Assembly (NCBI GenBank): GCA_021769625.1 | Contig: JAETSN010000003.1 | Location: 51,734-115,733 of the forward strand | Origin: [Clostridium] symbiosum | Lineage (GTDB): Bacteria; Bacillota; Clostridia; Lachnospirales; Lachnospiraceae | DNA: 64,000 bases | Reading direction: 5' to 3' | Position numbers and translations under genes: made by a program | Shown: piece by piece, positions 44,148 through 52,755 of the stretch | How the letters are laid out: every line of letters begins with the position of its first letter | Numbering within the stretch: the first letter of the stretch is position 1 | Notes under the pieces: generated by a model | What the model saw: only the letters and a program-made list of their open reading frames with translations | What the model was told of the DNA's origin: nothing | The model's database searches: none

Positions 44148-45258
44148 GGAATCTATTTTTTCGGATCTGAACAATCTGGAGGTGGTGACATCGACTTCAG
44201 ATCTGTATACGGACAGTTTTGGGTTTACAGAAAAAGAAGTATTTGCCGCTCTGGATGAGTATGGAATGGGAGATAAAAAGGAAACAGTCAAGTATTGGTA
44301 TGACGGTTTTACTTTTGGGAAGACAGGAGAAATCTATAATCCGTGGTCAGTTCTGAATTATCTTAAAACAGGAAATTTTTCGGCATATTGGGCAAACACC
44401 AGTTCAAACAGTCTGGTCAGTGTATTGCTCCGTGAGGGAAACAAGCAGATAAAACAGGATTTTGAGAAATTGATGTGTGGAAATACACTGAGGATGGAGA
44501 TAGACGAGCAGATCGTTTATGACCAACTGCCCGTTAAAAAGAATGCTGTGTGGAGCCTTCTGCTGGCGGGAGGATATCTGAAAGTTCTGGAGAGAGAATA
44601 TGTGGAGGAAACCGGGCGCTGGTATTATACGCTGGCTTTGACGAACCGGGAGGTCCACTTGATGTTTGAGGACCTGATAAGTGACTGGTTTGTGGAACAG
44701 GAAGACAATTATAATGATTTTATTAAGGCGATGCTTCTCGATGATGTAGACGCCATGAATGTTTATATGAACAGGATGACTCTTGCTATGTTCAGTTACT
44801 TTGACACCGGGAAGAAATCGTCAGAGGAAACGGAGCCGGAGCGGTTAGCCTCATGCTGCGACCGTAAGGGAGCAGCTAATGGCTCAAGTTTGTACTTTGG
44901 CACAAACTTGAAAGACGAAGCGAATGCTTCGTCATATTATCACGGTTTTGTGCTGGGGCTGATGGTGGAACTTGCGGACAGGTATGTGTTGACATCCAAT
45001 CGGGAGAGCGGCTTTGGGAGATATGATATCATGCTGGAACCGAAAGATCCCGGCAAGACGGACAACGCGATTATTATAGAGTTTAAAGTGAATAATCCCA
45101 AAAGAGAGAAATCTCTTGAGGAAACAGCAGAGGCGGCACTTACCCAGATTGAAGAGAAAAAGTATGATGAAGTATTGAAGGCGAGGAAAATTCCAAAAGA
45201 GCGGATCAAGAAATATGGGTTTGCGTTTCGGGGGAAAGAGGTGCTGATCAGAAAATAA
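44143..45258 (+). pseudogene. AAA-ATPase-like / PDDEXK_9 protein, copy 2, 5'-truncated
   Basis: The frame is open from LKESIFSDLNNLEVV to the end and aligns with the C-terminal 60 percent of the intact copies at 37510 and 61954 (WYDGFTFGKTGEIYNPWSVL; SGFGRYDIMLEP; IIIEFKV). The Walker A and B regions are missing, so it cannot be an ATPase. The nuclease core is present except that a palindromic 90-bp element is inserted in frame between PER and YHGF (44845-44934). An internal ATG at 44182 could in theory give a 358-residue product. Confidence 0.88.
44845..44934 (+). repeat. In-frame palindromic insertion element
   Basis: About 90 bp (30 codons, no stop) absent from the two paralogs, which read PERFYHGF across this point. 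It holds three hairpins in a row: TTA plus GCTGC with GCAGC plus TAA; CAAGTTTGT with ACAAACTTG (perfect, 9 bp); and GACGAAGC with GCTTCGTC (perfect, 8 bp, loop GAAT). This recalls protein-coding palindromic elements known from Rickettsia. Confidence 0.8.
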
Positions 45259-45339
45259 AGGCCTGTTATGTAATCGGCTTTTTGGACCGGAAAATGGGGC
45301 TAAAACAGACGCAAACTGCGAGTATTACATGTAACATGC

Positions 45340-45387
45340 TTGACAATGATATTACACGACTGTATAATGCGTTATACGTACGTATAA
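45340..45387 (+). promoter_or_regulatory. Consensus sigma-A promoter with overlapping 16-bp palindrome
   Basis: TTGACA (45340-45345), exactly 17 bases, TATAAT (45363-45368): a perfect consensus. Immediately downstream, covering the expected start of transcription, TTATACGTACGTATAA (45372-45387) is a perfect 16-bp palindrome, probably a repressor operator. TTACATGTAA at about 45324-45333 is another palindrome just upstream. Confidence 0.85.
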
Positions 45388-45416
45388 TATCATATAAAAA
45401 GTGAGGAATCAGAATA

Positions 45417-46454
45417 ATGAAAACATGTTACAAAAATACACCGATAAAAAACAGGAAGAAGAAAAGAAACGCCATATTGACATGCGCAGCTATTCTAACG
45501 GTCGGCTGCGTGCTGTCGGGCTGTTCCATGTCAAAAGAGGATCTGGGAAAAGAGGTTGTCGAGACTGAAGATATCAAAGAGGAGGAGGCGGAAGATGTTT
45601 CTGACCGTTCAGAGCCGGAAGATGCCCAGATGGAACAGGCGCCTGTTGACGATCCTTCTGCCGGCGATGATACACCGGAAGAGACGATGATACTTACCTT
45701 CATGAAAGGCGGGGAGCAGGAACAGAAACAGGCGGCGCTTACGGAGGGGGACGGATATTATATCTATCTGCCGGAGAATGAGTGGCAGCCATCCGGCCCC
45801 GATCTGTGGACAGCGTCAGTGAATGAGCAGGTACAGATCCGGATAACGCATTTTGAAGGGGAATCGGCGGATCTGGCTGATCAGAAACTGGAAGATGACG
45901 GATATGTGACAGAACAGGATCATCATAAGAGGAAGGAAGAGGGGGATGTCATATATCATGTCGTACTGAAAGATTCCGGAGACGGTGCATGGGGAGTTTT
46001 TTATTCTTATCCGGTCGACGCGGAAGAAGGCTGGGGGAGGGAACTGCCTGTGATCGCGGATACTTTTGCGGTATCTGCCGGGGCAGATGGTGATAAAAAT
46101 AATGGCGGAGGCAGTGCAGGCGAATATCTGGGAGCCGAGGACTGCCTCGAGATAAAAAACATTGCTGAGGAGTTTGCGGCGGCATATTTTGACGGCGATA
46201 CCGACACTGTCCGCAAATATCTCGCAGGAACTTTCGAAGGAGAGGCTGACACGTATGAAGGGACAGGTACGGTGAGCGGCCTGACGGTGAAGGGACTTTC
46301 CGATACCGATGAGAAAAAGGTGGAAGACGGAAGATACACTGTTTCTTTGGAATTCAGGGACAGCAGCTATGAAGATATGTTCCTGTATCTGACAGTCGTG
46401 TTTATCAGACAGGAAGACGGCTGGAAAGTACAGTCTTATGGCGTGGAGGGATGA
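45417..46454 (+). CDS. Secreted lipoprotein, unknown function
   Basis: A 345-residue protein with a basic N-terminus, a hydrophobic stretch and a lipobox LSGC (Cys about 36), followed by an acidic linker (about 40-90). Two soluble domains follow; the C-terminal one (about 240-345) looks like an NTF2/DUF4878-type fold: IAEEFAAAYFDGDTDTVRKY and a final FIRQEDGWKVQSYGVEG. It stands alone under a consensus promoter with a strong operator-like palindrome, so it is probably tightly repressed and then highly expressed. The role is unknown. Confidence 0.8.
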   Translation: MKTCYKNTPIKNRKKKRNAILTCAAILTVGCVLSGCSMSKEDLGKEVVETEDIKEEEAEDVSDRSEPEDAQMEQAPVDDPSAGDDTPEETMILTFMKGGEQEQKQAALTEGDGYYIYLPENEWQPSGPDLWTASVNEQVQIRITHFEGESADLADQKLEDDGYVTEQDHHKRKEEGDVIYHVVLKDSGDGAWGVFYSYPVDAEEGWGRELPVIADTFAVSAGADGDKNNGGGSAGEYLGAEDCLEIKNIAEEFAAAYFDGDTDTVRKYLAGTFEGEADTYEGTGTVSGLTVKGLSDTDEKKVEDGRYTVSLEFRDSSYEDMFLYLTVVFIRQEDGWKVQSYGVEG

Positions 46455-46532
46455 TGTCGGAACTGTCGCCGCTAAAAAACGCTGATGGAAGCCGAAGTTA
46501 AGAAACTGTGATAAAAGCCTGAAAAGAAATTA

Positions 46533-46561
46533 TTTCCATTCCCGGAAAAGTCTGTTATAAT
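46533..46561 (+). promoter_or_regulatory. Promoter of pgcA
   Basis: A consensus -10 TATAAT (46556-46561) with TTTCCA (46533-46538) at 17-base spacing as a partial -35. It lies about 80 bp before the start codon. Confidence 0.5.
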
Positions 46562-46641
46562 AGAGCGAGGAAAAGAAATTGTCTAACTTTTACAGGCGAT
46601 TTTTCCGTCAATTTGGAATTGTGAAAATGGAGGGTTTACAG

Positions 46642-48363
46642 ATGGACTACAAAGAGCAGTATAATTTCTGGCTGTCAGATGCCTATTTTGATGAGGCGAC
46701 AAAGAAAGAGCTTCGCGATATTGCGGGCAATGAGAGTGAGATCGAGGATCGGTTTTATAAAGATCTGGAATTCGGCACGGGCGGCCTTCGCGGCGTGATC
46801 GGCGCGGGCACGAATCGGATGAATATCTACACGGTGAGGAAGGCGACACAGGGACTTGCCAATTATATCCTGAAACAGGGCGGCCAGGAGAAGGGCGTGG
46901 CGATCGCTTATGATTCCAGAAGAATGTCCCCCGAGTTTGCTGACGAGGCGGCGCTGTGTATGGCGGCTAACGGGATCAAGGCTTATGTGTTTGACGCACT
47001 GCGTCCCACACCGGAACTTTCCTTTGCTATCAGGGAACTTCACTGCATTTCCGGTATCGTAGTGACGGCGAGCCATAACCCGCCGGAATATAACGGCTAT
47101 AAGGCATATTGGGAGGACGGCGCTCAGGTGGCGGCTCCCAGGGATGGGGAGATCATCGAGGAAGTGCGCGCGGTGACGGATTATAATGATGTGAAGACCA
47201 TGGATAAACAGGAAGCCATGGACAAGGGACTGTATCAGGTGATCGGAAAAGAGATCGACGACAGATATATGGAAGAGCTGAAAAAGCAGATCATTCATCC
47301 GGAAGTGATCAGGGAGATGGCTGACGACATTAAGATCGTATATACACCGTTCCACGGGACGGGCAACGTGCCGGTGAGAAGGATCCTCTCCGAGCTGGGC
47401 TTCAAGCATGTGTATGTCGTACCGGAACAGGAGCTGCCCGATCCGGATTTCACCACTCTGGATTATCCGAATCCGGAAGATCCGAAGGCGTTCACGCTGG
47501 CGCTGAAACTGGCGAAGGAGAAAGACGCGGATGTGGTGCTGGCCACAGATCCCGACGCGGACAGACTGGGCATTTACGCGAAGGACAAGGCGACCGGCGA
47601 ATATGTTTCCTTCACGGGCAATATGTCCGGCATGCTGATCGCCGAATACATTATGCGCGAGAGAACGGCGACCGGCAAGATGCCCGAAAATCCGGCTATG
47701 GTGACAACCATTGTGACAACGAACATGACACGCGCCATCGCGGAAGACTACAAGGCGAAGTTTGTGGAAGTGCTGACCGGCTTCAAGTACATCGGCGAAC
47801 AGATCAAGCTGTTTGAGCGGGATCATTCCTACAACTATGTATTCGGCCTGGAGGAGAGCTACGGGTGCCTCGCGGGAACCCATGCGAGGGATAAGGATGC
47901 CGTTGTCGCTGTAATGTGTCTGTGCGAAGTGGCTGCATGGTGCAAGAAACAGGGTATCACGCTCTGGGATCAGATGATCAACCTGTATGAGAAGTATGGT
48001 TATTATAAAGAGACACAGTATGCGATCACAATGAAGGGTATCGACGGTTCAAGACAGATCGCGGCGATCATGGATAAGCTTCGCAGCAATCCGCCGAAGA
48101 ATTTCGGGGAACTGCAGGTGGTGGAGATGCGCGACTACGATCTGGATCAGGTGACCAACATGGCGACCGGCGAGGTGACGCCTACAGGCCTTCCGAAGTC
48201 CAACGTGCTGTACTTTGAGCTGACGAACGATTCCTGGTGCTGCGCACGTCCTTCCGGCACGGAGCCGAAGATCAAGTTCTACATGGGCGTAAAGGGAACG
48301 GGACTCGAGGACGCGCAGGCGAAGGTGGAAGCGCTGACGGAGGCGGTGAAGGCGTTGCTGTAA
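46642..48363 (+). CDS. pgcA: Phosphoglucomutase / phosphomannomutase
   Basis: A 573-residue alpha-D-phosphohexomutase interconverting glucose-6-phosphate and glucose-1-phosphate; the latter feeds RfbA. The start at MDYKEQYNFW is favoured by GGAGG nine bases upstream; the TTG at 46579 is unlikely. All four domain motifs are visible: TASHNP with the phosphoserine, the metal loop DPDADRLG, the sugar loop GLEESYG, and the phosphate-binding RPSGTEPKIK. The length matches the PgcA type of Firmicutes. It is followed 17 bp later by element copy 9. Confidence 0.95.
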   Translation: MDYKEQYNFWLSDAYFDEATKKELRDIAGNESEIEDRFYKDLEFGTGGLRGVIGAGTNRMNIYTVRKATQGLANYILKQGGQEKGVAIAYDSRRMSPEFADEAALCMAANGIKAYVFDALRPTPELSFAIRELHCISGIVVTASHNPPEYNGYKAYWEDGAQVAAPRDGEIIEEVRAVTDYNDVKTMDKQEAMDKGLYQVIGKEIDDRYMEELKKQIIHPEVIREMADDIKIVYTPFHGTGNVPVRRILSELGFKHVYVVPEQELPDPDFTTLDYPNPEDPKAFTLALKLAKEKDADVVLATDPDADRLGIYAKDKATGEYVSFTGNMSGMLIAEYIMRERTATGKMPENPAMVTTIVTTNMTRAIAEDYKAKFVEVLTGFKYIGEQIKLFERDHSYNYVFGLEESYGCLAGTHARDKDAVVAVMCLCEVAAWCKKQGITLWDQMINLYEKYGYYKETQYAITMKGIDGSRQIAAIMDKLRSNPPKNFGELQVVEMRDYDLDQVTNMATGEVTPTGLPKSNVLYFELTNDSWCCARPSGTEPKIKFYMGVKGTGLEDAQAKVEALTEAVKALL

Positions 48364-48379
48364 ATGTTTAGAACCAGAC

Positions 48380-48569
48380 GCCGGGGAGGAGATAAAATCC
48401 TCCGTCGGCACGCTTGCGCTCTGCGAAAAACGCAGCGGTACTAGGCTCGCATGTGAAGTTTAGATTTTCTTAGATGCTGTGTTTTAGCATCTTAGAAAAT
48501 CTCTTCACATTGGCTAAAGTGCCGGCGTTTTTCGAAGGCACTCCTTGAGGATTTTATCTTCTTCCCGGC
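48380..48569 (+). repeat. Covarying-stem element, copy 9, with nested hairpin
   Basis: The outer arms pair over 23 bp with two G-U positions, and AACCA and TGGTT pair outside the GAC bulge. Inside the tip, 48451-48510 is an extra long hairpin (ATGTGAAG and CTTCACAT at its base, then a 17-bp stem with one mismatch) not found in copies 1-8. The inner stem is AAAAACGC with GCGTTTTT. Confidence 0.88.
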
Positions 48570-48644
48570 TGGTTATGGTTATAATATTTATCAGCGCCGG
48601 GATATAGATTAGATATAAAAGAGTTTCTTGCGAATGGTTTTGGT

Positions 48645-50003
48645 ATGATATATCAAAATATTAGTAAAACAATAAATTACATGAAACGTAATGGCATCAA
48701 AAAAGCGGTGGGCACGGTATATGAGCGGCTCACCGCTCGTTATGATGCGGACTATTTTTATGAGGCGCCGGGGGCGGAGGAGCTGGAACGGCAGAGAAAT
48801 GAAAAATTTGAGAGTATGCCGCTTGTCAGCATTGTTGTGCCCGCCTATGAGACAAGGGAAGAATTTTTGTCGGCGCTGATCGATTCCGTGACAGCGCAGA
48901 GTTATGAAAACTGGGAGTTGATCCTTGCAGATGCGAGCGAGAGCGGGCGGGTGAAAGGCTGTGTGGAAAGAAAACAGGCGTTTTTGGGGGCGGATCAGGC
49001 GAGAAAAATAAAATATCATGTGTTATTGAAGAATGAGGGTATTTCCGGCAACAGTAATCAGGCGCTTTCTTATGCCCGAGGCGATTATATCGGGCTTTTG
49101 GATCATGATGATTTGCTCGCGCCGGATGCTCTGTATGAGATGGTGAGCGCCATAAATACCTTGTCCGGATTGGAGGGGACAGAGGCGAAGCTTCTTTATT
49201 CGGATGAGGATAAATGCGATGAAACCGGACAATATTATTATGAGCCGAACATCAAATCGAATTTTAATTTTGATTTTCTGTTGTCCAATAACTATATCTG
49301 TCATTTCCTGCTGCTGAAAGCGGAGCTGATAAAAGAGCTGGGGTTCCGTCCGGCGTATGACGGGGCGCAGGATTATGACCTGATCCTGCGTGCCGTCGGC
49401 AGATTACAGGAAAATGAGATCGTGCATGTCGGCAGGGTACTCTACCACTGGCGCTGCCATGATCTTTCCACGGCGGCGAATCCCGCCAGCAAGCTGTATG
49501 CCTACGAGGCGGGAAAAAGGGCGCTGCAGGATTTCCTGCGGGAAAAGGGGATAGAAGGACAGGCATCGGATACGGAACATGTGGGCTTTTACCGCATCGT
49601 CTATGAGCCGGATATTTTTGCGGCGAGGGAGGATGTGGGAATGGTGGGCGGTTCCGTGATAGACCGGGATCATAAAATATCGAGTGGTATTTTATTAAAA
49701 AACGGCATGTGTCCTTTTGCGGGCCTCTACAGCTTCTTTTCCGGTCCGGCAAACGTGGCGGCGGTGGGTAGGGATGCCTATGCGCTGGATGCCAGAACGG
49801 TCCTTCTGCGGAAGGAGGATATCCCGCTCTTTGAGGAGATCATGAAAGTGCCCTATGTGGAAGAGGTGGGAAAACGGGACAGGCAGTACTGCAACAAACT
49901 GGATGAGAATATCTGGAGACAGCGGAGCATGGCGCTCAGCAGCATATTTCGGGAGCGCGGACAGCGCCTTGTCTGGGACCCGGAGATCCGGGTGAGGAGA
50001 TGA
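48645..50003 (+). CDS. GT2 glycosyltransferase
   Basis: A 452-residue protein. The GT2 domain spans about 60-300: VSIVVPAYETR, NEGISGNSNQAL, LLDHDDLLAPDAL (DxD), YSDEDKCDE, NNYICHF and DGAQDYDLILRA. The sequence is close to domain 1 of the tandem GT2 at 34295. The C-terminal 150 residues resemble the start of a second GT2 domain but without catalytic motifs, so this may be a tandem enzyme whose second domain has degenerated. It is bracketed by element copy 9 and inverted copy 10. Confidence 0.85.
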   Translation: MIYQNISKTINYMKRNGIKKAVGTVYERLTARYDADYFYEAPGAEELERQRNEKFESMPLVSIVVPAYETREEFLSALIDSVTAQSYENWELILADASESGRVKGCVERKQAFLGADQARKIKYHVLLKNEGISGNSNQALSYARGDYIGLLDHDDLLAPDALYEMVSAINTLSGLEGTEAKLLYSDEDKCDETGQYYYEPNIKSNFNFDFLLSNNYICHFLLLKAELIKELGFRPAYDGAQDYDLILRAVGRLQENEIVHVGRVLYHWRCHDLSTAANPASKLYAYEAGKRALQDFLREKGIEGQASDTEHVGFYRIVYEPDIFAAREDVGMVGGSVIDRDHKISSGILLKNGMCPFAGLYSFFSGPANVAAVGRDAYALDARTVLLRKEDIPLFEEIMKVPYVEEVGKRDRQYCNKLDENIWRQRSMALSSIFRERGQRLVWDPEIRVRR

Positions 50004-50025
50004 CAAAGTATGATATAAATAGCCA

Positions 50026-50194
50026 GCTGGGAGGGAAATCAAATCCTCAAGGAGCCCCTGCAGCAACATCGGCACGATTGGCAAATGTGAAATTTAAAGT
50101 GCAAAATTTCACATGGTCCCTCACGAGCCTAGTACCGTTATGTTGCAGCCCGGAGCGAGAGCGTGGCGACGGAGGATTTGATTTTCCTCCCAGC
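50026..50194 (-). repeat. Covarying-stem element, copy 10 (inverted), with nested hairpin
   Basis: On the minus strand the outer arms pair over 23 bp with one A-C mismatch. The inner stem is replaced: CTGCAACAT pairs with ATGTTG-C-TGCAG instead of the A-run/T-run type. At the tip a nested hairpin, ATGTGAAATTT with AAATTTCACAT (50085-50114), sits at about the same place as that in copy 9 and shares the ATGTGAA/TTCACAT ends. Confidence 0.85.
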
Positions 50195-50246
50195 GTCCGT
50201 TACCTCTAAACCAGCTTTGTGCTCCGAAGAAAGGTACAGTATCCGA

Positions 50247-51215
50247 ATGAGATCGACAATAGTGATTCCCAATTACAACGGCATAACCTATCTGGAAAAT
50301 TGCCTTTCTTCTATTAAAGAAGATGCGATGGACCATCCGGCAAGGATCCTGGTGGTCGATAACGGCTCTGCGGACGGAAGCTGTGAACTGGCGGAGCATA
50401 CCGACGGCGTGGATGTGATCCGTATGGGCGAAAATACCGGCTTCTGCGCTGCGGTCAACGCGGGGATCAGGGCGTCGGATACGCCCTATGTCATTTTGCT
50501 GAACAACGACCTGACGATAGAGAAAGGCTTTATTAAAGCGATGGAAGCCGCGCTGGACAACGATCCGGCGGCTTTCTCGGCGGGGGCGCAGATGCGCATG
50601 ATGAAGGCGCCGGAGAGGATGGACAACGCCGGGGACTATTACTGCGCGCTGGGCTGGGCCTATGACTACGGAAAAGGAAAAAAAGTTTCCGAAAAATATT
50701 TAAAGCCCCGGAGGGTCTTTGCGGCCTGCGGCGGGGCGGCGATCTACCGGAGAAGTATTTTAGACCGGATCGGCCTGTTTGACGAGAAGCATTTTGCTTA
50801 TCTGGAAGATGTGGATATCGGGTATCGGGCGCGGATTTACGGGTATCATAATCTGTATGAGCCGAAAGCGGTTGCCTATCACGCCGGGAGCAGCGTATCC
50901 GGTTCAAAATATAATGCATTTAAGACAAACCTTTCTTCTGCCAACAGCATCTATTTAATTGAGAAAAACATGCCGCCCCTGCAGATTTTGATCAATCTTC
51001 CCTTTTTTTTGCCGGGATTCGGGATAAAAATTCTTTTTTTTGCCCGGAAAGGGTTGGGAATGATCTATATAAAAGGACTTCTTCGGGGATTTCGGATATA
51101 CTACAGGGAAGGCGGGAGGAAAAATCATGTGCCGTTCCGCCTGAAAAATACGGGGAATTATCTGCTGATCCAGTGGGAATTGTGGATCAATATATGCAGA
51201 AGGTTTTGGGGATAG
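50247..51215 (+). CDS. GT2 glycosyltransferase, rhamnosyltransferase-like
   Basis: About 322 residues from the ATG at 50247 (MRSTIVIPNYNG), with AAAGG upstream; the frame runs back into element copy 10, so earlier starts are artefacts. Motifs: IVIPNYNG, VVDNGSADGS, NTGFCAAVNAGI, LLNNDLTI (DxD-like), CGGAAIYRR, and LEDVDIGYRARIYGY with the catalytic acid. A hydrophobic hairpin (about 245-270) likely anchors it to the membrane, as in WbbL/RfbN-type rhamnosyltransferases. It may add the second sugar to the lipid carrier after the transferase encoded next. Confidence 0.88.
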   Translation: MRSTIVIPNYNGITYLENCLSSIKEDAMDHPARILVVDNGSADGSCELAEHTDGVDVIRMGENTGFCAAVNAGIRASDTPYVILLNNDLTIEKGFIKAMEAALDNDPAAFSAGAQMRMMKAPERMDNAGDYYCALGWAYDYGKGKKVSEKYLKPRRVFAACGGAAIYRRSILDRIGLFDEKHFAYLEDVDIGYRARIYGYHNLYEPKAVAYHAGSSVSGSKYNAFKTNLSSANSIYLIEKNMPPLQILINLPFFLPGFGIKILFFARKGLGMIYIKGLLRGFRIYYREGGRKNHVPFRLKNTGNYLLIQWELWINICRRFWG

Positions 51216-51305
51216 ATAAAAAATATTGTAATTTTTGTAACATTATTGTAAAATATCAAAAGTGCGGTACGGATACCGGCGCATTTTAGCGGATATAGGT
51301 GTACG

Positions 51306-52715
51306 ATGATAAAGAATAATCAGAAATACCTGAACGGGTTACATGTGGTCATCGATGCTTTGATCATTGCGGGCTCTTATATTCTGGCGTGGTGGCTCAA
51401 ATTTGAAACGCCGGTCGGCAATGTGAAGCCGGGCGATTTTTATCTGCCGATGGCGACTTACTTCAGCGCTATCCCCTATATTGTTGCGGCTTACCTGATC
51501 ATTTATCAGTGCTGTAAACTCTATACGGCGAAGCGGGGGTCCGGTCCCGGCGGCGAGCTGATGCGCATTATCGAAGCCAATATCATCGGCGCGGTGGGCA
51601 TGACGAGCGTGCTGTTTGTGATCTGGCAGCAGCATTTCTCCCGTTCCATGATCGCCATGTTCGTGGTGCTGAACATTACTTTTACCAGCCTCTTCCGGCT
51701 CGGCCTGCGGGAAGTTCTGATGGTGTTCAGGCGCAAGGGATACAATATGAAACATGTGCTGCTCGTGGGATACTCCCGGGCGGCGGAGGAATATATTGAC
51801 AGGATAAAAGCGAATCCCCAGTGGGGCTATGTGATCCATGCGATCCTGGATGATACGGTGCCCCGGGGAACTTTGTATAAAGGGATAAAAGTGGTCGGTA
51901 GGATCGACAATCTCGAGATCATCCTGCCGGAGAATAAACTGGACGAGATCGCGATCACGCTGCCCCTGACCCAGTACGGCAGACTGACGGATATCGTGGC
52001 GCTCTGTGAGAAGTCCGGCGTGCACACAAAGTTCATTCCGGATTACAACAGCATCATTCCGAGCAGGCCCTACACGGAGGATCTGATGGGGCTTCCGGTC
52101 ATCAATATCAGGAATGTCCCGCTGACGAGATTGAGCAACAGAGTCTGCAAACGCGCTCTCGACCTGGCGGGCGCAGGCGTGGGGCTGATTCTGGTATCCC
52201 CGCTTCTTCTTGTGATCGCGGTTCTGGTCAAGACCACCAGCAAAGGGCCGGTGATCTTCACACAGGAGCGTATCGGGCGGCACAACAAGCCCTTTCATAT
52301 GTATAAATTCCGTTCCATGCAGATGCAGAGCGAGGCGGACGAAAAAAAGGGATGGACGATAAAAGACGATCCGAGGGTGACGAAGGTCGGAAAATTTATC
52401 AGACGGACCAGTCTGGACGAACTGCCCCAGCTTTTTAATATTCTGAAAGGGGATATGAGTCTGGTAGGGCCGAGGCCGGAGCGGACACAGTATGTGGAAA
52501 AGTTCAAGGAAGAAATTCCGAGATATATGATCAAGCATCAGGTGCGGCCGGGACTTACCGGCTGGGCGCAGGTAAACGGCTACAGAGGGGATACATCGAT
52601 CAGAAAACGTATCGACTATGACCTGTATTATATCGAAAACTGGACCTTTGGCTTTGATATCAGGATCATCTTCCTGACGATATTCAAAGGTTTTGTCAAT
52701 AAAAATGCGTACTAG
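51306..52715 (+). CDS. Polyprenyl sugar-1-phosphate transferase (WbaP/WcaJ-like)
   Basis: A 469-residue initiating enzyme that puts the first sugar-1-phosphate onto undecaprenyl phosphate. There are four or five N-terminal helices, then a CoA-binding-like Rossmann domain (about 155-265). The C-terminal catalytic domain has KRALDLAGAGVGL, FTQERIGRHNKPFHMYKFRSM, TSLDELPQLFNILKGDMSLVGPRPE and RPGLTGWAQVNGYRGDT, all hallmark motifs of bacterial sugar transferases. It fits the role of WsaP in S-layer glycan clusters. The upstream 90 bp are AT-rich and may hold a promoter. Confidence 0.95.
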   Translation: MIKNNQKYLNGLHVVIDALIIAGSYILAWWLKFETPVGNVKPGDFYLPMATYFSAIPYIVAAYLIIYQCCKLYTAKRGSGPGGELMRIIEANIIGAVGMTSVLFVIWQQHFSRSMIAMFVVLNITFTSLFRLGLREVLMVFRRKGYNMKHVLLVGYSRAAEEYIDRIKANPQWGYVIHAILDDTVPRGTLYKGIKVVGRIDNLEIILPENKLDEIAITLPLTQYGRLTDIVALCEKSGVHTKFIPDYNSIIPSRPYTEDLMGLPVINIRNVPLTRLSNRVCKRALDLAGAGVGLILVSPLLLVIAVLVKTTSKGPVIFTQERIGRHNKPFHMYKFRSMQMQSEADEKKGWTIKDDPRVTKVGKFIRRTSLDELPQLFNILKGDMSLVGPRPERTQYVEKFKEEIPRYMIKHQVRPGLTGWAQVNGYRGDTSIRKRIDYDLYYIENWTFGFDIRIIFLTIFKGFVNKNAY

Positions 52716-52755
52716 GAAACAATGGATGTAACGATTGCGAAAGGATAAGGGAAAG

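Noticed and set aside
1115..50194. Covarying elements as a CRISPR array
   Set aside because: Copies are kilobases apart, contain no spacer-repeat periodicity, and no cas genes are present.
1115..50194. Covarying elements as insertion-sequence ends or typical MITEs
   Set aside because: No transposase ORF lies between any pair, no constant terminal repeat is shared by all copies, and I could not see target-site duplications.
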